Positions 47,572-58,513 of a stretch of DNA of 64,000 bases are shown in pieces. Within the stretch, counting starts at the first letter, position 1, and each line of letters opens with the position of its first letter. This DNA comes from Prosapia bicincta. Lineage: Eukaryota; Arthropoda; Insecta; Hemiptera; Cercopidae. The notes beneath the pieces were generated by a model, which was not told the origin of the DNA, made no database searches, and saw nothing but the letters and a program-made list of their open reading frames with translations. Where the stretch lies: positions 95,736,350 to 95,800,349 of the forward strand of contig JBAIZL010000001.1 of the NCBI GenBank assembly GCA_036971475.1, read 5' to 3'. The position numbers were made by a program, and so were the translations under genes.

Positions 47572-47764
47572 GTTCTGGTCTCAAGTAATGTTTCACTACA
47601 GCTCTCTAAATGCTGTTAAATCATTTGTCAAACAAACAACACCTTTCTATATCAGCGATTTTCCTAATTATTGTGATGATCAAGAGATTGTAAAAACCTT
47701 CAGAAAAATAGAATCTTTAGTGTTTAATGTATTTTTAAGGCTGACAACATTTAAACTATCTGAG
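47572..47764 (+). CDS. ASCC2: ASCC2, exon 4
   Basis: The acceptor is cttgtttag (47571) and the donor GAG|GTAAGT (47765). The exon is 193 bp: its first G completes the Lys codon of exon 3 and it ends in phase 0. It encodes FWSQVMFHYSSLNAVKSFV, then YCDDQEIVKTFRKIESLVFN and VFLRLTTFKLSE. In human ASCC2 the matching stretch is FWCQVIFDETLQKCLDSYL to FLRMSTHKES, so order and spacing agree. The phase-2 junction restores an unbroken frame across a 4.6-kb intron holding transposon remnants, which is strong support for a real, spliced gene. Confidence 0.9.
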
Positions 47765-47915
47765 GTAAGTTATACTTGATAATTATTTTTTAAATAAAAT
47801 TATTCTTCCAACAGAATTCTTTGAACAAGAGCTTCAATGGCATAAGCCTAATATTTTTCAAGGTAATTGTAGGAACAGAGTCTATGTTTAATAAAATACA
47901 GTTCCGGTGTTAATA

Positions 47916-47916
<1 letters not shown>

Positions 47917-47968
<52 letters not shown>
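47917..47968. repeat. (TA)n microsatellite
   Basis: TA tract of about 52 bp directly touching the terminus AGATTTTTTGGACTAGG of the next foldback. Confidence 0.95.
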
Positions 47969-47970
<2 letters not shown>

Positions 47971-48296
47971 TTTTTTGGACTAGGAGACTGACAGACTTAC
48001 CTTGGTAAGAGTCCACACTGTAGTCTTGAAATACAAACACATAAAAGCACTTAAACAATGATATATTTCAACCACACAGCGGTCTTTATCTACTCTACAC
48101 AATCTGTGATTACAACTTATATTTATTTTATTTCATTCTCTCATATTTCTTTTTGTGTTTTCTCTTCGATTGATAAAGACCACTGTGTGGTGGAAATATA
48201 TCATTGTTTAAGTGCTTTTATGTGTTTCTATTTCAAGACTACAGTGTGGACTCTTACCAAGGTAAGTCTGTCAGTCTCCTAGTCCAAAAAATCTAT
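47968..48296. mobile_element. Head-to-head pair of AGATTTTTTGGACTAGG ends
   Basis: Both outer ends read AGATTTTTTGGACTAGGAGA toward the centre. The left arm is about 135 bp, the right arm about 185 bp; they meet near 48105. The right arm contains GACCACTGTGTGGTGGAAAT, a hairpin next to GAAA. The same end recurs at 51539, 59433, 59602, 59935 and, diverged, 59658. Confidence 0.75.
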
Positions 48297-48297
48297 A

Positions 48298-48300
<3 letters not shown>

Positions 48301-48350
<50 letters not shown>
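48301..48350. repeat. (TA)n microsatellite between two foldbacks
   Basis: Separates the AGATTTTTTGG end from the left PLE arm that starts at 48351. Confidence 0.95.
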
Positions 48351-48353
<3 letters not shown>

Positions 48354-49899
48354 GTTAATATATTACTATGTAAGTAATTTTATCCACCATTAAGTGCAAT
48401 AATTTTACCTTGAGTGATGAGGCACCTTTCGGTCAATTGACCATTGTCGAATCACTGATGTTTTTCTGTTGTAGATGTTCGGTCTGTGAAGTTGGTGTTT
48501 GTTGACGTTACGCGCACTTTTTCTTGATCTGTGTGTATGATATTTCTATATAGTATGTCTTCTGTATATGTTGTTTGTAGATTCATTAAGTTGTTGTGTA
48601 TGTTTTTATAAATGTGGTATTTTTCTAGTGAGTTTAGTTCTATTGGGTTGTTATTTATTTCAAGTATGGTTAGGTTATTTTCGTAATTTGTTATTTCGTG
48701 TTTATGGGATATTAGGTGTGCTGCAACATTTGATACTTTAGAATTTTTGTTTTTGAATGCTCTTTAATGTTCTTCAAATCTTATTTTAAATGTTCTGGTT
48801 GTTTTTCCTATGTAAAAAGCGTTACAGTTGTTGCATGTGATTTTGTAAATTCCTGATAGGTTATGTTTTTCTGAATTTGTTTTGTGGTTTGTGTTATTAA
48901 GATATTTTATTATTTTGTTGTTTGGTTTGTAAGTTGGAGTGTAGTATTCTTTGTTGTATATATTTGTTATTTTTTTTATTTTGTTATTGGTGTATTTATA
49001 TTTTAGGTAGATTTTTTTATTTTCATTATTTTCGTGTTCCGGTTGTAGTGTTGTGTTGAGGTTAGGTTTTTTTGTGAATTTATTGTATATATTTTTTATA
49101 ATGTGTTTGTTGTATCCATTTTCTATTGCTATTTTTGTAATGTTATCTAATTCTTCATTTAATTTTTGTTTGTTATCCTGTGTGTATTTTATTGCTTTAT
49201 TTATCATGTTACTGTAAGTGTTAATTTTGTGTGTCCAGGGGTGGTTAGATTTGTAGTGTATTGTGGTGTTGTTGGAAGTAGGTTTCCTGTATACTGTAGT
49301 TTCTATTTTATTATCATTTATATTTAAAGTGATGTCGAGGAAGTTGATTGTTCTATTTGTTTCTGTTTCAACGGTGAATTGTATGTTTTCGTTGTATGTA
49401 TTTAGTTTGTTTAATATTATGATGTGTTCGTTGTGAATGGTAGGTTGGTATATTACAAGTATATCGTCTACATACCTTGTCCATAGTGAGATATTGTGTG
49501 TGTTTATTATAGGTTTAATTATTATTTGTTCAAAGTGTTGTAAATATATTTCTGACATGACAGATGATATGGGTGAACCCATGGGGAGTCCTGTTGTTTG
49601 TGTATAATATTTATTGTTAAATTGGAAGTAATTTTGGTTACATATGTGTTTGGTTAGCGTAATGATACTATCTATTGTGTTTCTTTTTTCGTTATTGTGT
49701 ATTAGTTTGTTTTTTATTATTTCTATGGTTTCTTCTATTGGGATACTAGGGTACATGTTAGTTATGTCATAACTTATTATTTTTGTGTTGCTGTTTGTTT
49801 TTATCGTTTTTATTTTATTAATTAATTCGTATCCATTTTTTATATTGTATGTGTTGTTGATATGTATTTTAGATCTTATGATTTTGTCTAGAATTTTTG
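48351..49899 (-). pseudogene. Penelope-like element, left arm of large palindrome (RT + GIY-YIG)
   Basis: The longest coding stretch in the window: a minus-strand frame from about 49899 to 48764. It encodes RT motif A (IISYDITNMYPSIPIEETI), motif B (GLPMGSPISSVMSEIYLQ), motif C with the catalytic YVDD (LWTRYVDDILVIY), INFLDITLN, the YRKPT block, and the GIY-YIG start (GIYKITCNNCNAFYIGKTTR). It ends at a TAA (48764) where the other arm has TAT; coding similarity continues beyond to about 48500. The 5' end is truncated at the LAKILDKIIR block, so ADKG and fingers motifs are missing. The first ~35 codons of the formal open frame come from the antisense of the other arm. The 3' end has a hammerhead-like fold (48414-48455). 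Confidence 0.85.
48414..48455 (-). ncRNA. Hammerhead-like fold in PLE 3' end, left arm
   Basis: It is the mirror of 51326-51367 with the same parts: helix I GTGAT/ATCAC, TCGACAA box, helix II GGTC/GACC, GAAA, mini-helix GG-TG-CC. It is not an independent instance. Confidence 0.4.
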
Positions 49900-49903
49900 C
49901 GAT

Positions 49904-51430
49904 TATAAGATCTAAAATACATATCAACAACACATACAATATAAAAAATGGATACGAATTAATTAATAAAATAAAAACGATAAAAACAAACAGCAACACA
50001 AAAATAATAAGTTATGACATAACTAACATGTACCCTAGTATCCCAATAGAAGAAACCATAGAAATAATAAAAAACAAACTAATACACAATAACGAAAAAG
50101 AAACATAATAGATAGTATCATTACGCTAACCAAACACATATGTAACCAAAATTACTTCCAATTTAACAATAAATATTATAAACAAACAACAGGACTCCCC
50201 ATGGGTTCACCCATATCATCTGTCATGTCAGAAATATATTTACAACACTTTGAACAAATAATAATTAAACCTATAATAAACACACACAATATCTCACTAT
50301 GGACAAGATATGTAGACGATATACTTGTAATATACCAACCTACCATTCACAATGAACACATCATAATATTAAACAAACTAAATACATACAACGAAAACAT
50401 ACAATTCACCGTTGAACAGAAACAAATAGAACAATCAACTTCCTCGACATCACTTTAAATATAAATGATAATAAAATAGAAACTACAGTATACAGGAAAC
50501 CTACTTCCAACAACACCACAATACACTACAAATCTAACCACCCCTGGACACACAAAATTAACACTTACAGTAACATGATAAATAAAGCAATAAAATACAC
50601 ACAGGATAACAAACAAAAATTAAATGAAGAATTAGATAACATTACAAAAATAGCAATAGAAAATGGATACAACAAACACATTATAAAAAATATATACAAT
50701 AAATTCACAAAAAAACCTAACCTCAACACAACACTACAACCGGAACACGAAAATAATGAAAATAAAAAAATCTACCTAAAATATAAATACACCAATAACA
50801 AAATAAAAAAAATAACAAATATATACAACAAAGAATACTACACTCCAACTTACAAACCAAACAACAAAATAATAAATATCTTAATAACACAAACCACAAA
50901 ACAAATTCAGAAAAACATAACCTATCAGGAATTTACAAAATCACATGCAACAACTGTAACGCTTTTTACATAGGAAAAACAACCAGAACATTTAAAATAA
51001 GATTTGAAGAACATTATAGAGCATTCAAAAACAAAAATTCTAAAGTATCAAATGTTGCAGCACACCTAATATCCCATAAACACGAAATAACAAATTACGA
51101 AAATAACCTAACCATACTTGAAATAAATAACAACCCAGTAGAACTAAACTCACTAGAAAAATACCACATTTATAAAAACATACACAACAATTTAATGAAT
51201 CTACAAACAACATATACAGAAGACATACTATATAGAAACATCATACACACAGATCAAGAAAAAGTGCGCGTAACGTCAACAAACACCAACTTCACAGACC
51301 GAACATCTACAACAGAAAAACATCAGTGATTCGACAATGGTCAATTGACCGAAAGGTGCCTCATCACTCAAGGTAAAATTATTGCACTTAATGGATAAAA
51401 TTACTTACAATAGTAATATATTAACTTCAT
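49904..51430 (+). pseudogene. Penelope-like element, right arm of large palindrome
   Basis: An almost exact inverted copy of 48351-49879, starting at ATAAGATCTAAAATAC. It carries the same RT and GIY-YIG blocks in three frames (to 50108, 50201-50458, 50575-50973). Its own lesions are a lost A and a C-to-T change making a stop near 50105, and frameshifts at about 50415 and 50880. The endonuclease segment reads on past the position of the left arm's stop (EEHYRAFK near 51006). The arms thus carry different disabling changes, which argues against a read artefact. After 51430, about 47 bp of further terminal sequence (AAAGTCAGTGCAACGG...) reach the TA tract. Confidence 0.85.
51326..51367 (+). ncRNA. 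Hammerhead-like fold in PLE 3' end, right arm
   Basis: GTGAT, TCGACAA, T, hairpin GGTC-AATT-GACC, GAAA, GG-TG-CC, TC, ATCAC. The layout is exactly that of a type I hammerhead with a minimal stem III. The box TCGACAA keeps G5, A6 and A9 of CUGANGA but changes C3, U4 and the catalytic G8. The copy at about 54783-54826 (minus) has the same box, so the change is shared by the family. Confidence 0.45.
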
Positions 51431-51474
51431 AAAGTCAGTGCAACGGAAAAACAATGGATAACGTTAAATATCAA

Positions 51475-51477
<3 letters not shown>

Positions 51478-51539
<62 letters not shown>
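51478..51539. repeat. (TA)n microsatellite
   Basis: About 62 bp TA between the PLE palindrome and the next AGATTTTTTGGACTAGG terminus. Confidence 0.95.
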
Positions 51540-51541
<2 letters not shown>

Positions 51542-51745
51542 TTTTTTGGACTAGGGGACTGACAGACTTACCTTGGTAAGAGTCCACTCTGTAGTCTTGA
51601 AATAGAAACACATAAAAGCACTTAAACAATGATATATTTCAACCACACAGTGGTCTTTGTCAATCGAAGAGAAAACACAAAAAGAAATATGAGAGAATGA
51701 AATAAAATAATTGTAATCACAGATTGTGTAGAGTAGAAATCAGAT
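51539..51745 (-). mobile_element. Single AGATTTTTTGGACTAGG terminal repeat
   Basis: A ~205-bp copy of the right arm of 47968-48296 in the opposite orientation, including AATATGAGAGAATGAAATAA and AATCACAGATTGTGTAGAGT. It has no partner arm on its right. Confidence 0.7.
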
Positions 51746-51954
51746 GTCACAGATGCACAGATTAAAGATATATATATTGCTTAGTTTCATTTGAGGGTGT
51801 GATGAAGCGTTATCCATGAAAAGGATCACATTTCTATTATTTTTGGCCATTCTGTCATTAAACCATTTACCATTTGGTCATTATGTCACGTGTCATCCAT
51901 GACTTTTTGTTAGCTTTCCAAATCACACCTAAATTATTCACATTCATATTCTTG

Positions 51955-52640
51955 AAACATCTTGGTTGACGGCTTTACCGATTATTAAAGGTTTTTCAAA
52001 ATCACCAGTAATATTTACACACAACATAACAGTTAGTCTTTCTTTGGATGTTTTTCCAGAATTACACGTTTCTTCTTTAAGACTCATAGTTTTGTTAGGC
52101 AATGCACGGAAAAATAAACCAGTCTCATCAAGATTGTAAATGTTTGATTCATCGTAACCCTCAGTTATTGTTCTCAGTTTATTATTCCATTCACAAACTT
52201 TCTTTGGGTCAACAGATTCACCCTCACCATAAATTGCTTTAAAATTTATGCCGTGACGAATTGTAAATTTCTGTAGCCAACCGTTTAAAGCCTTAAAGCT
52301 CTCCAAATTCAATTCTTTGCCAATTTTTAAAGCTTGTTCTTGAATCACAGGTCCACTTATTGGCAGGTTTTTTGACCTAGCCACACAGAACCAATCAAAA
52401 ACAAGTTTGTCCACTACACTTGAATCTGTTTTTCTAAACTTTATGTTTTTCATGTTTTCATTTCCATTGCTGTACCACAATTCCCTTATCCGATCTTCAT
52501 TTTTTTAAATTTCACTGATCTGGGTTTTTCCAATTTTGAACTTTTCTGCCAGCTGCCGCACACTTAAACTTTCCTTCTTTTTACACTCTAAAACTTCATT
52601 TTTTCTTTTATTGTAAGAGTTTTAAGTTTGCCACTCATTT
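51955..52640 (-). pseudogene. Tigger transposase, N-terminal and first catalytic part
   Basis: The open frame below 52480 reads FDWFCVARSKNLPISGPVIQ and ALNGWLQKFTIRHGINFKAI, the CENP-B-type DNA-binding domain (HTH with GWLxxFxxRHGI). YNLDETGLFFRALPNKTM follows, with the first catalytic Asp (DET), and KERLTVMLCVNITGDFEKP. Then it breaks off. Upstream (52480-52640) another frame gives MSGKLKTLTIKEKM and the first HTH in pieces. It is about 40% of a full transposase. Confidence 0.85.
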
Positions 52641-53189
52641 TGTACGAATAGTAAAAACACTATTCGAAAACACTTCACTTTGCTAAAATGAACATTACCA
52701 CAAACAGTTAAACGTTAAAACATGTAATATGGTATGCTTTAGATCTACAACTAAAGTGAATAAACTAGATCTGAAAACACAGCACAGGAATTTGGCTATG
52801 ATTCTTGGAATGCATGCGCTTTTAGTACAGTAAACTCATTTACTGGATGCGATAAGCCAACAACAATAAACAGAGAGCTTTCAGCTGTCAATGTCCTTGA
52901 ACATTCCAATACACATTCTCATGTTTTACAATAACGAACGGAGACACATCTACGTTTCCGTTTACATATACAGAAGTGATTTCTTTCTACCCTATTCTCA
53001 AGACAACATTTTTTGTACACAGACAAATTTATGTCATACATAATTTTATGACTGAAAATGGCAAACCTAGTGTCCGTATTTTGGAGTGTCCGTTCTTGAG
53101 AGAAACTTATTAAAGATCCCTATGTCACGGGGCCGGGGATTGAACATTTGTCCATAAAATGGAGATGTCCGTAAGGAGAGGTTTTACTG
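51955..53189 (-). mobile_element. Tigger/pogo transposon, 3' truncated
   Basis: The right end is CAGTAAAACCTCTCCTTACG on the minus strand, next to TA at 53190-53191, a known type of Tigger terminus; GACATCTCCATTTTATGGAC follows inward. The left (3') end is missing: coding similarity stops near 51955. It abuts a PLE piece at 53200. Confidence 0.75.
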
Positions 53190-53199
53190 TATTAGGTTT

Positions 53200-53470
53200 T
53201 TTATTGTATTCATGTATTTGTTAGTTGGGTCTGGGATTTGTTCGTATTTATTTTCTTTTATGTGGTTAGTCATTGAATTGATCTATTTGGTATTTTCTAT
53301 TATTACTGGTATTTTTGTTTTATCTGATATTAATATTACGTAGTCGTTGTTTTCTAGTTTTTCTTTGAGTTTCATAATTTCTTTTTTGTTATTTTGGGTT
53401 TTTATTAGGTTAATTTTGTTATTAATGTTGTTTCTTATGTGTTCGGTGTTTTGGTGGGTAATTTTATGAA
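53200..53470 (-). pseudogene. Penelope-like element, ADKG-region fragment
   Basis: On the minus strand, NDYVILISDKTKIPVIIENT and KYEQIPDPTNKYMNTIK match the PLE pattern ADKGNxxVVM...Y...DPT. The ADKG box is changed to SDKT. It lies left of a C-terminal PLE part in the same strand, so the pieces are permuted, as in tandem copies. Confidence 0.6.
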
Positions 53471-53793
53471 TGGTGAAAAAAACTTTGTATGTTTATACAC
53501 CTAATAAAATGAAGAAAAACATTGTCTAACCTCTAGCATTGTAAATGAAATATAATTATTTAGATGTTTGATTTGCTTTTCTTATTGCAAAAATTGTGAT
53601 CTCTGGTGCAGCAATGTGCGCCAGGTAACGCTAATATAGTAATAAAAATGTATATATGTATAATGTATGTATTTTTAAAATGCACGCCAATCTCATACAT
53701 TTTGGTGCGTGCGCACTCGGCAACTCAGTCAGCCCAGCAGTGACAACGAGAACATTTCCGCGTTGCCCGTTTTTTTCACAATTTCAACTGAAG

Positions 53794-54198
53794 ATGTGCG
53801 CTGCTATTGAAAATCCTGCCAGTTGTGAGGTGCGGTCAGTGATACGGTTTTTGTTGGCAAAAAACTTAAAACCGATAGACATTTATCGCCAAGTGTGTGA
53901 AGTTTACGGAAACATCGTAATGAATGAAAGTTCTGTGAGAAAATGGTGCATTCAGTTTAAAAATCGCCGATCTGACGTTCATGACGAAGCGAAGAGCGCA
54001 TGCCCAAGCATTGTGATTGATAAACTGGTTGCTAAAGTTGATGAAAAGGTTCGCGAAAACCGCCGATTCACGATAACGGAGCTTTCGCTTTCTTTCCCAC
54101 AATTTTCACAGACTTTGTTGTTTGAAATTATCATACAAAGGTTAGGCTACCACAAATTTTGTGCAAGATGGGTGCCGAAAATGCTCACTGACAGGATA
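53794..54198 (+). pseudogene. mariner-like transposase N-terminus, cut by PLE
   Basis: From ATG 53794: CAAIENPASCEVRSVIRFLL, then ESSVRKWCIQFKNRRSDVHD, the linker with SACPSIV, RENRRFTITELSLSFPQFSQ and LGYHKFCARWVPKMLTD. This is the DNA-binding half of a mariner subfamily common in insects and differs from the copy at 28 kb. At about 54198 the sequence switches to a minus-strand PLE, so the catalytic domain is gone. No TIR was seen upstream. Confidence 0.85.
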
Positions 54199-55230
54199 AG
54201 GTTATTTTTTTGTAATTTGTTATTTCATATTTATATGATATTAGGTGTGCTGCAACATTTGATGCTTTTGTATTTTAATTTTTGAATGCTCTGTTCTTCA
54301 AATCTTATTTTAAATGATCTGGTCGTTTTTCCTATGTGAAATGTGTTGAAGTCGTTGCATGTAATTTTGTAAATTCCTGATAGGTTATGTTTTTCTGTAT
54401 TTGTTTTGTGGTTTGTGTTATTAAGATATTTTATTATTTTGTTGTTTGGATGTATGTTGGAGTGTAGTATTCTTTGTTGTATATATTTGTTAATTTTTCT
54501 ATTTTGTTATTGGTGTATTTATATTTTAGGTGGATTTTTTAATTTTTATTATTTTTGTGTTCAGGTTGTAGTGTTGTGTTGAGTTTAGGTTTTTTTGTAA
54601 ATTTATTGTATATGTTTTTTATAATATTGTAATAAATAATATAATATATAATAATAATATAATAATTCTAATAGTAATATATTAACTTCATATATATATA
54701 TATATGAAGTTATTATTATTACTTGTAAATAATTTTTTTTACCACTGAGTGCAATAATTTTACTTTATGTGATGTGGTACGTTTCGGTCACTTGACCATT
54801 GTCGAATCACTGAATTAATTTTTTTTCATTTTTCTGGTGAGGTTGCTCGGTGCGTGATGTTCGTATTTGTTGATGTCACATATATGTTTTTTCTTTTGCC
54901 CCGTTCATGATGTTTTTGAAAAGCATGTCGTCTGCATATGTTTTCTGTTGGTTCATTAAATTGTTGTGTATGTTTTTATAGATGTGGTATTTTTCTAGTG
55001 AGTTTAATTCTATTAGGTTATCATTTATTTCAAGTATGGTCAGGTTATTTTCTTAACTTGTTATTTCATGTTTATGTAATATTAAGTGTGCTGCTACATT
55101 TGATGCTTTTATATTTTTAGTTTCGAATGCTTTGTAATATTCTGCAAATCTTATTTTAAATGACCTGGTTGTGTTTCCTATGTTAAATGCCTTGCAGTCA
55201 TTACAAGTAATTTTTATAAACTTTTAGATG
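54198..55230 (-). pseudogene. Two overlapping PLE 3' parts in tandem
   Basis: 54198-54640 corresponds to 48672-49100 of the palindrome family (endonuclease region and RT tail). 54710-55210 corresponds to 48352-48840 (3' end and endonuclease) with roughly 85% identity. They overlap in content, so they are two copies head to tail on the minus strand. Between them lies a (TA) stretch with ACTTCATATATATATATGAAGT. A hammerhead-like box lies near 54783-54826. Confidence 0.75.
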
Positions 55231-55430
55231 TGTCTTTGTAATTTTAAATTTAAAGAAAAATCAATAAAGAAAAAATAATAAATCAAGTCTTCTATGTTAC
55301 TCACTGGACACAAATGTGTTTTGGATATCTGAGCTAATTTTTTTAGGAACTAGAGTGACTATATTTCAGTATTGTTTATTTTTGTATTAAACATGAATTG
55401 TATGTTATATTTTATTTTATTTAATTTTAG

Positions 55431-55628
55431 ACAGAATGGATGAGAGAAGAAACTGCAGGAAACATCTTATATGACAACTTTATAATAACAGTACCATTTA
55501 TGATTGACTTGTGCATATGTTTCGCTAGGAACAATCATACAGCATTGAGTGAAGGAATTTATAAAATCTTTCAGTGTCAAAAAAAATATGTGGAGGATCT
55601 GAAGACCACACCACAGTTTATAACCAAA
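55431..55628 (+). CDS. ASCC2: ASCC2, exon 5
   Basis: The acceptor is taattttag (55430) and the donor AAA|GTAAGT (55629); 198 bp, phase 0 on both sides. It encodes TEWMREETAGNILYDNFII and TVPFMIDLCICFARNNHTAL, then a Gln/Lys segment ending PQFITK. GNILYDNFIITVPFMIDLC matches the GEILYNNFLFDIPKILDLC of human ASCC2 very closely, the best block in the gene. The intron upstream (47765-55430) hosts the PLE palindrome, a Tigger and a mariner. Confidence 0.93.
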
Positions 55629-55930
55629 GTAAGTAATTTATAGCATGTCACTAGTTTATGGCAGGAATAAAAATTAAACAACTTTTTTTTATTGATTTAC
55701 TTGGATACACAAAATAGAAGGAAATGTATAATAAAAGTCGATCATTAAAAGATGTAAGTTGGTTATTAAAATGTTTCATGGTTGTAGTACCATTTTGAAT
55801 CAGGTTGTAAAACTATTATTTAAAGTATTTCTGATTAAGTAATATAAAAACAAAGAAAGTACTGGTTGAATATCTCAACTACAATAAACTACACTAGAAA
55901 AAAACTGTTTTCTTAAGTTGTGTCTTACTA

Positions 55931-58513
55931 GGCGAGGATAATTAGTTGAAAGTTACGAATCTGGATAGGAGTGAAGGTATCGAAGTGGGTTTTTTTGCAA
56001 AATGTTCGTGATGTTGTGTAGAAAAAATGTAATTTTCCTGCATTCCGTACAAGTGCAATAAAAAGGGCTAAAAAGGCATATAATGCATTTTTAAAAAATT
56101 TTTTATTAAAAGTACATAAGAACTATTTTTAGGGGTTTTGAGGATGCTAAGAACGAATATCGAGTTTATAAGTAGATACACCATTCGAAAATGCATTTTA
56201 AATGCATTTTTTATGCACTTCAAAAAATGCATTTTTTTGTATGCATTAAAAATTTTTTTATTAAAAGTACATAAAAACAATTTCTAGGGGTTTTTGAGGA
56301 CGCTGAGAACGAATATCGAGTTTATAAGTCGATACACTATTCGAAAATGCATTTTAAATGCGTTTTATGCATTTTTTATGTACTCCAAAAAATGCATTTT
56401 TATATGCATTTAATTTTTTTTTATTAAAAGTACATAAAAACAATTTCTAGGGGTTTTTGAGGACGCTGAGAATGAATATCGAGTTTACAAGTTGATACAC
56501 TATTCGAAAATGCATTTTAAATGCGTTTTATGCATTTTAAATGCGTTTTATGCATTTTTTTGCACTGCAAAAAATGCATTTTTATATGCATTTAATTTTT
56601 TTTTATTAAAAGTACATAAAAACAATTTCTAGGGATTTTTGAGGACGCTGAGAACGAATATCGATTTTATAAGTCGATACACTTTTCAAAAATGCATTTT
56701 AAATGCGTTTTATGCATTTTTTATGCACTCCAAAAAATGCAATTTTATATGCATTTAAATTTTTCTTATTAAAAGTACATAAAAACAATTTTTAGGGGTT
56801 TTTGAGGACGCTGAGAATGAATATCGAGTTTACAAGTTGATACACTATTCGAAAATGCATTTTAAATGCGTTTTATGCATTTTAAATGCGTTTTATGCAT
56901 TTTTTTGCACTGCAAAAAATGCATTTTTATATGCATTTAATTTTTTTTTATTAAAAGTACATAAAAACAATTTCTAGGGATTTTTGAGGACGCTGAGAAC
57001 GAATATCGATTTTATAAGTCGATACACTTTTCAAAAATGCATTTTAAATGCGTTTTATGCATTTTTTTATGCACTCCAAAAAATGCATTTAAAATTTTTT
57101 TTATTAAACGTACATAAAAACTATTTCTAGGGGTTTTTGAGGACGCTGAGAACTAATTTCGAGTTTATAAGTCGAAACACCATTTGAAAATGCATTATAA
57201 ATGCGTTCTATTAATGAAAATAAAAATATTATTTTCACGGGTTTTTAAGAATGTTTAAAATGAATTTGATATTTAAAAGTTGGTATACCAGTTCAGGAAG
57301 TAAATGAAACTTTAAATGTGTTTTAATATATTTAAAAAGTCTTAAAATTTGTCCTGGAAGCTTAAAAATGTGCCACACGCCATGTTTAAAAATATCTACA
57401 TTATAAAGTACAATTTTTCCTACAGGGAAATCGTGTAATCATAAATTTCATTATAACATAGTTAAAAGGTTAAATTAATATTTTTGTCATTACTTTTCGA
57501 ATTTGATTTAAGTCAAAATAATTCACATTTCATCGCAGATATTTTTATTACAATTTAAAAAAATTAATATATTTAAAACCAATTCTTTATTCTGACCGAT
57601 AAAAATAAAATTAAGTTTTTCAAATTTATATTTTTTTCTTCTACAAAATGAAAAATCTGTACTTTAATTCGAAGCACTTTTCTGTTCCCCCCCTAAAAAA
57701 TCTTTTTTTTTTAAATATATATATTATTTATTTTTACTTTATAAAAATTTTAAGCTTTTTCTATTTAACTGGGGAGCGCTAATTAAAAAAAAACCTAACC
57801 CTGTTTCTAGTCTGCCTAAAAGACGCTCTAGTTCGAAATATCAAAATGCAAACAATTTTTAAATTTAAAACACAATTTTTTTTATTTAAATTTTTTTAAT
57901 TTTAGTAATTTTTTTTTACTTTTAATAATATTTTTCATACCTGAATAATTTTTTTGTGTTTAAAAAATCATTTTTGAATATTGAAATTTTTTAGGAGGGA
58001 AAAATAACTAAATTTGATATCATAATATGAATCATCACATTATTGAATTTTTTTATGTGAATAAACAGTTTTCCGAAGATGTACTGTTTTTCGTCGAACT
58101 GTCGATATAATGTTAACATGGTACAAAAGTACGATTTTTTATTCCCCTCTCCCCCCTAATAATAATAATGCAGATAATGCAGTTTTTTCTTAAAACTATA
58201 TAAAATATAATTTTAGATAATTATTATTATTTAAAATGCATTTTTGAATGGTGTATTGACTTATAAACTCGATATTCGTTCTCAGCGTCCTCAAAAACCC
58301 CTAGAAATAGTTTTTATGTACTTTTAATTTAAAAAATTTTAAATGCATATAAAAATGCATTTTTAACCCTTTTTATTGCATTTGTACCAAATGCAAGAAA
58401 ATTACATTTTTTCTACACAACACGACGAACATTTTGCATAAAACCCCACTTCAATACCTTTACTCCCATCCGGATTCGTAACTTTCAAAAAAATTTAGCT
58501 ATTTTTCCTCGGC
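55931..58513. mobile_element. Foldback transposon with tandem-repeat arm
   Basis: The ends GGCGAGGAT...AGTTGAAAGTTACGAATC (left) and its complement (right, ending ...CCTCGGC) are inverted for about 260 bp, including AAAATGTTCGT and GAACGAATATCGAGTTTATA. The left arm is extended by seven tandem units (56104-57230); the right has one. The middle (57230-58220) is T-rich without coding signal. The plan recalls Drosophila foldback elements. Confidence 0.75.
56104..57230 (+). repeat. Tandem array, units of 152-183 bp, with higher-order pair
   Basis: Units begin with TATTAAAAGTACATA at about 56104, 56260, 56423, 56605, 56768, 56951 and 57103. Each has GGGTTTTTGAGGACGCTGAG, a GATACAC-TATTCGAAAATG block and short TGCATTT repeats. 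Two units (from 56423 and 56768) share an 18-bp internal duplication and alternate with two others, giving a ~345-bp higher-order unit. Confidence 0.9.

Noticed and set aside
47968..48050. CTGACAGA followed by a CTTACC-TT-GGTAAG hairpin as another hammerhead
   Set aside because: The box lacks the CUGANGA spacing and no GAAA follows the hairpin directly; kept only as a terminal hairpin.
56104..57230. CRISPR-like array of direct repeats
   Set aside because: Units are 152-183 bp without spacer structure, derived from the element's own arm, in an animal genome.
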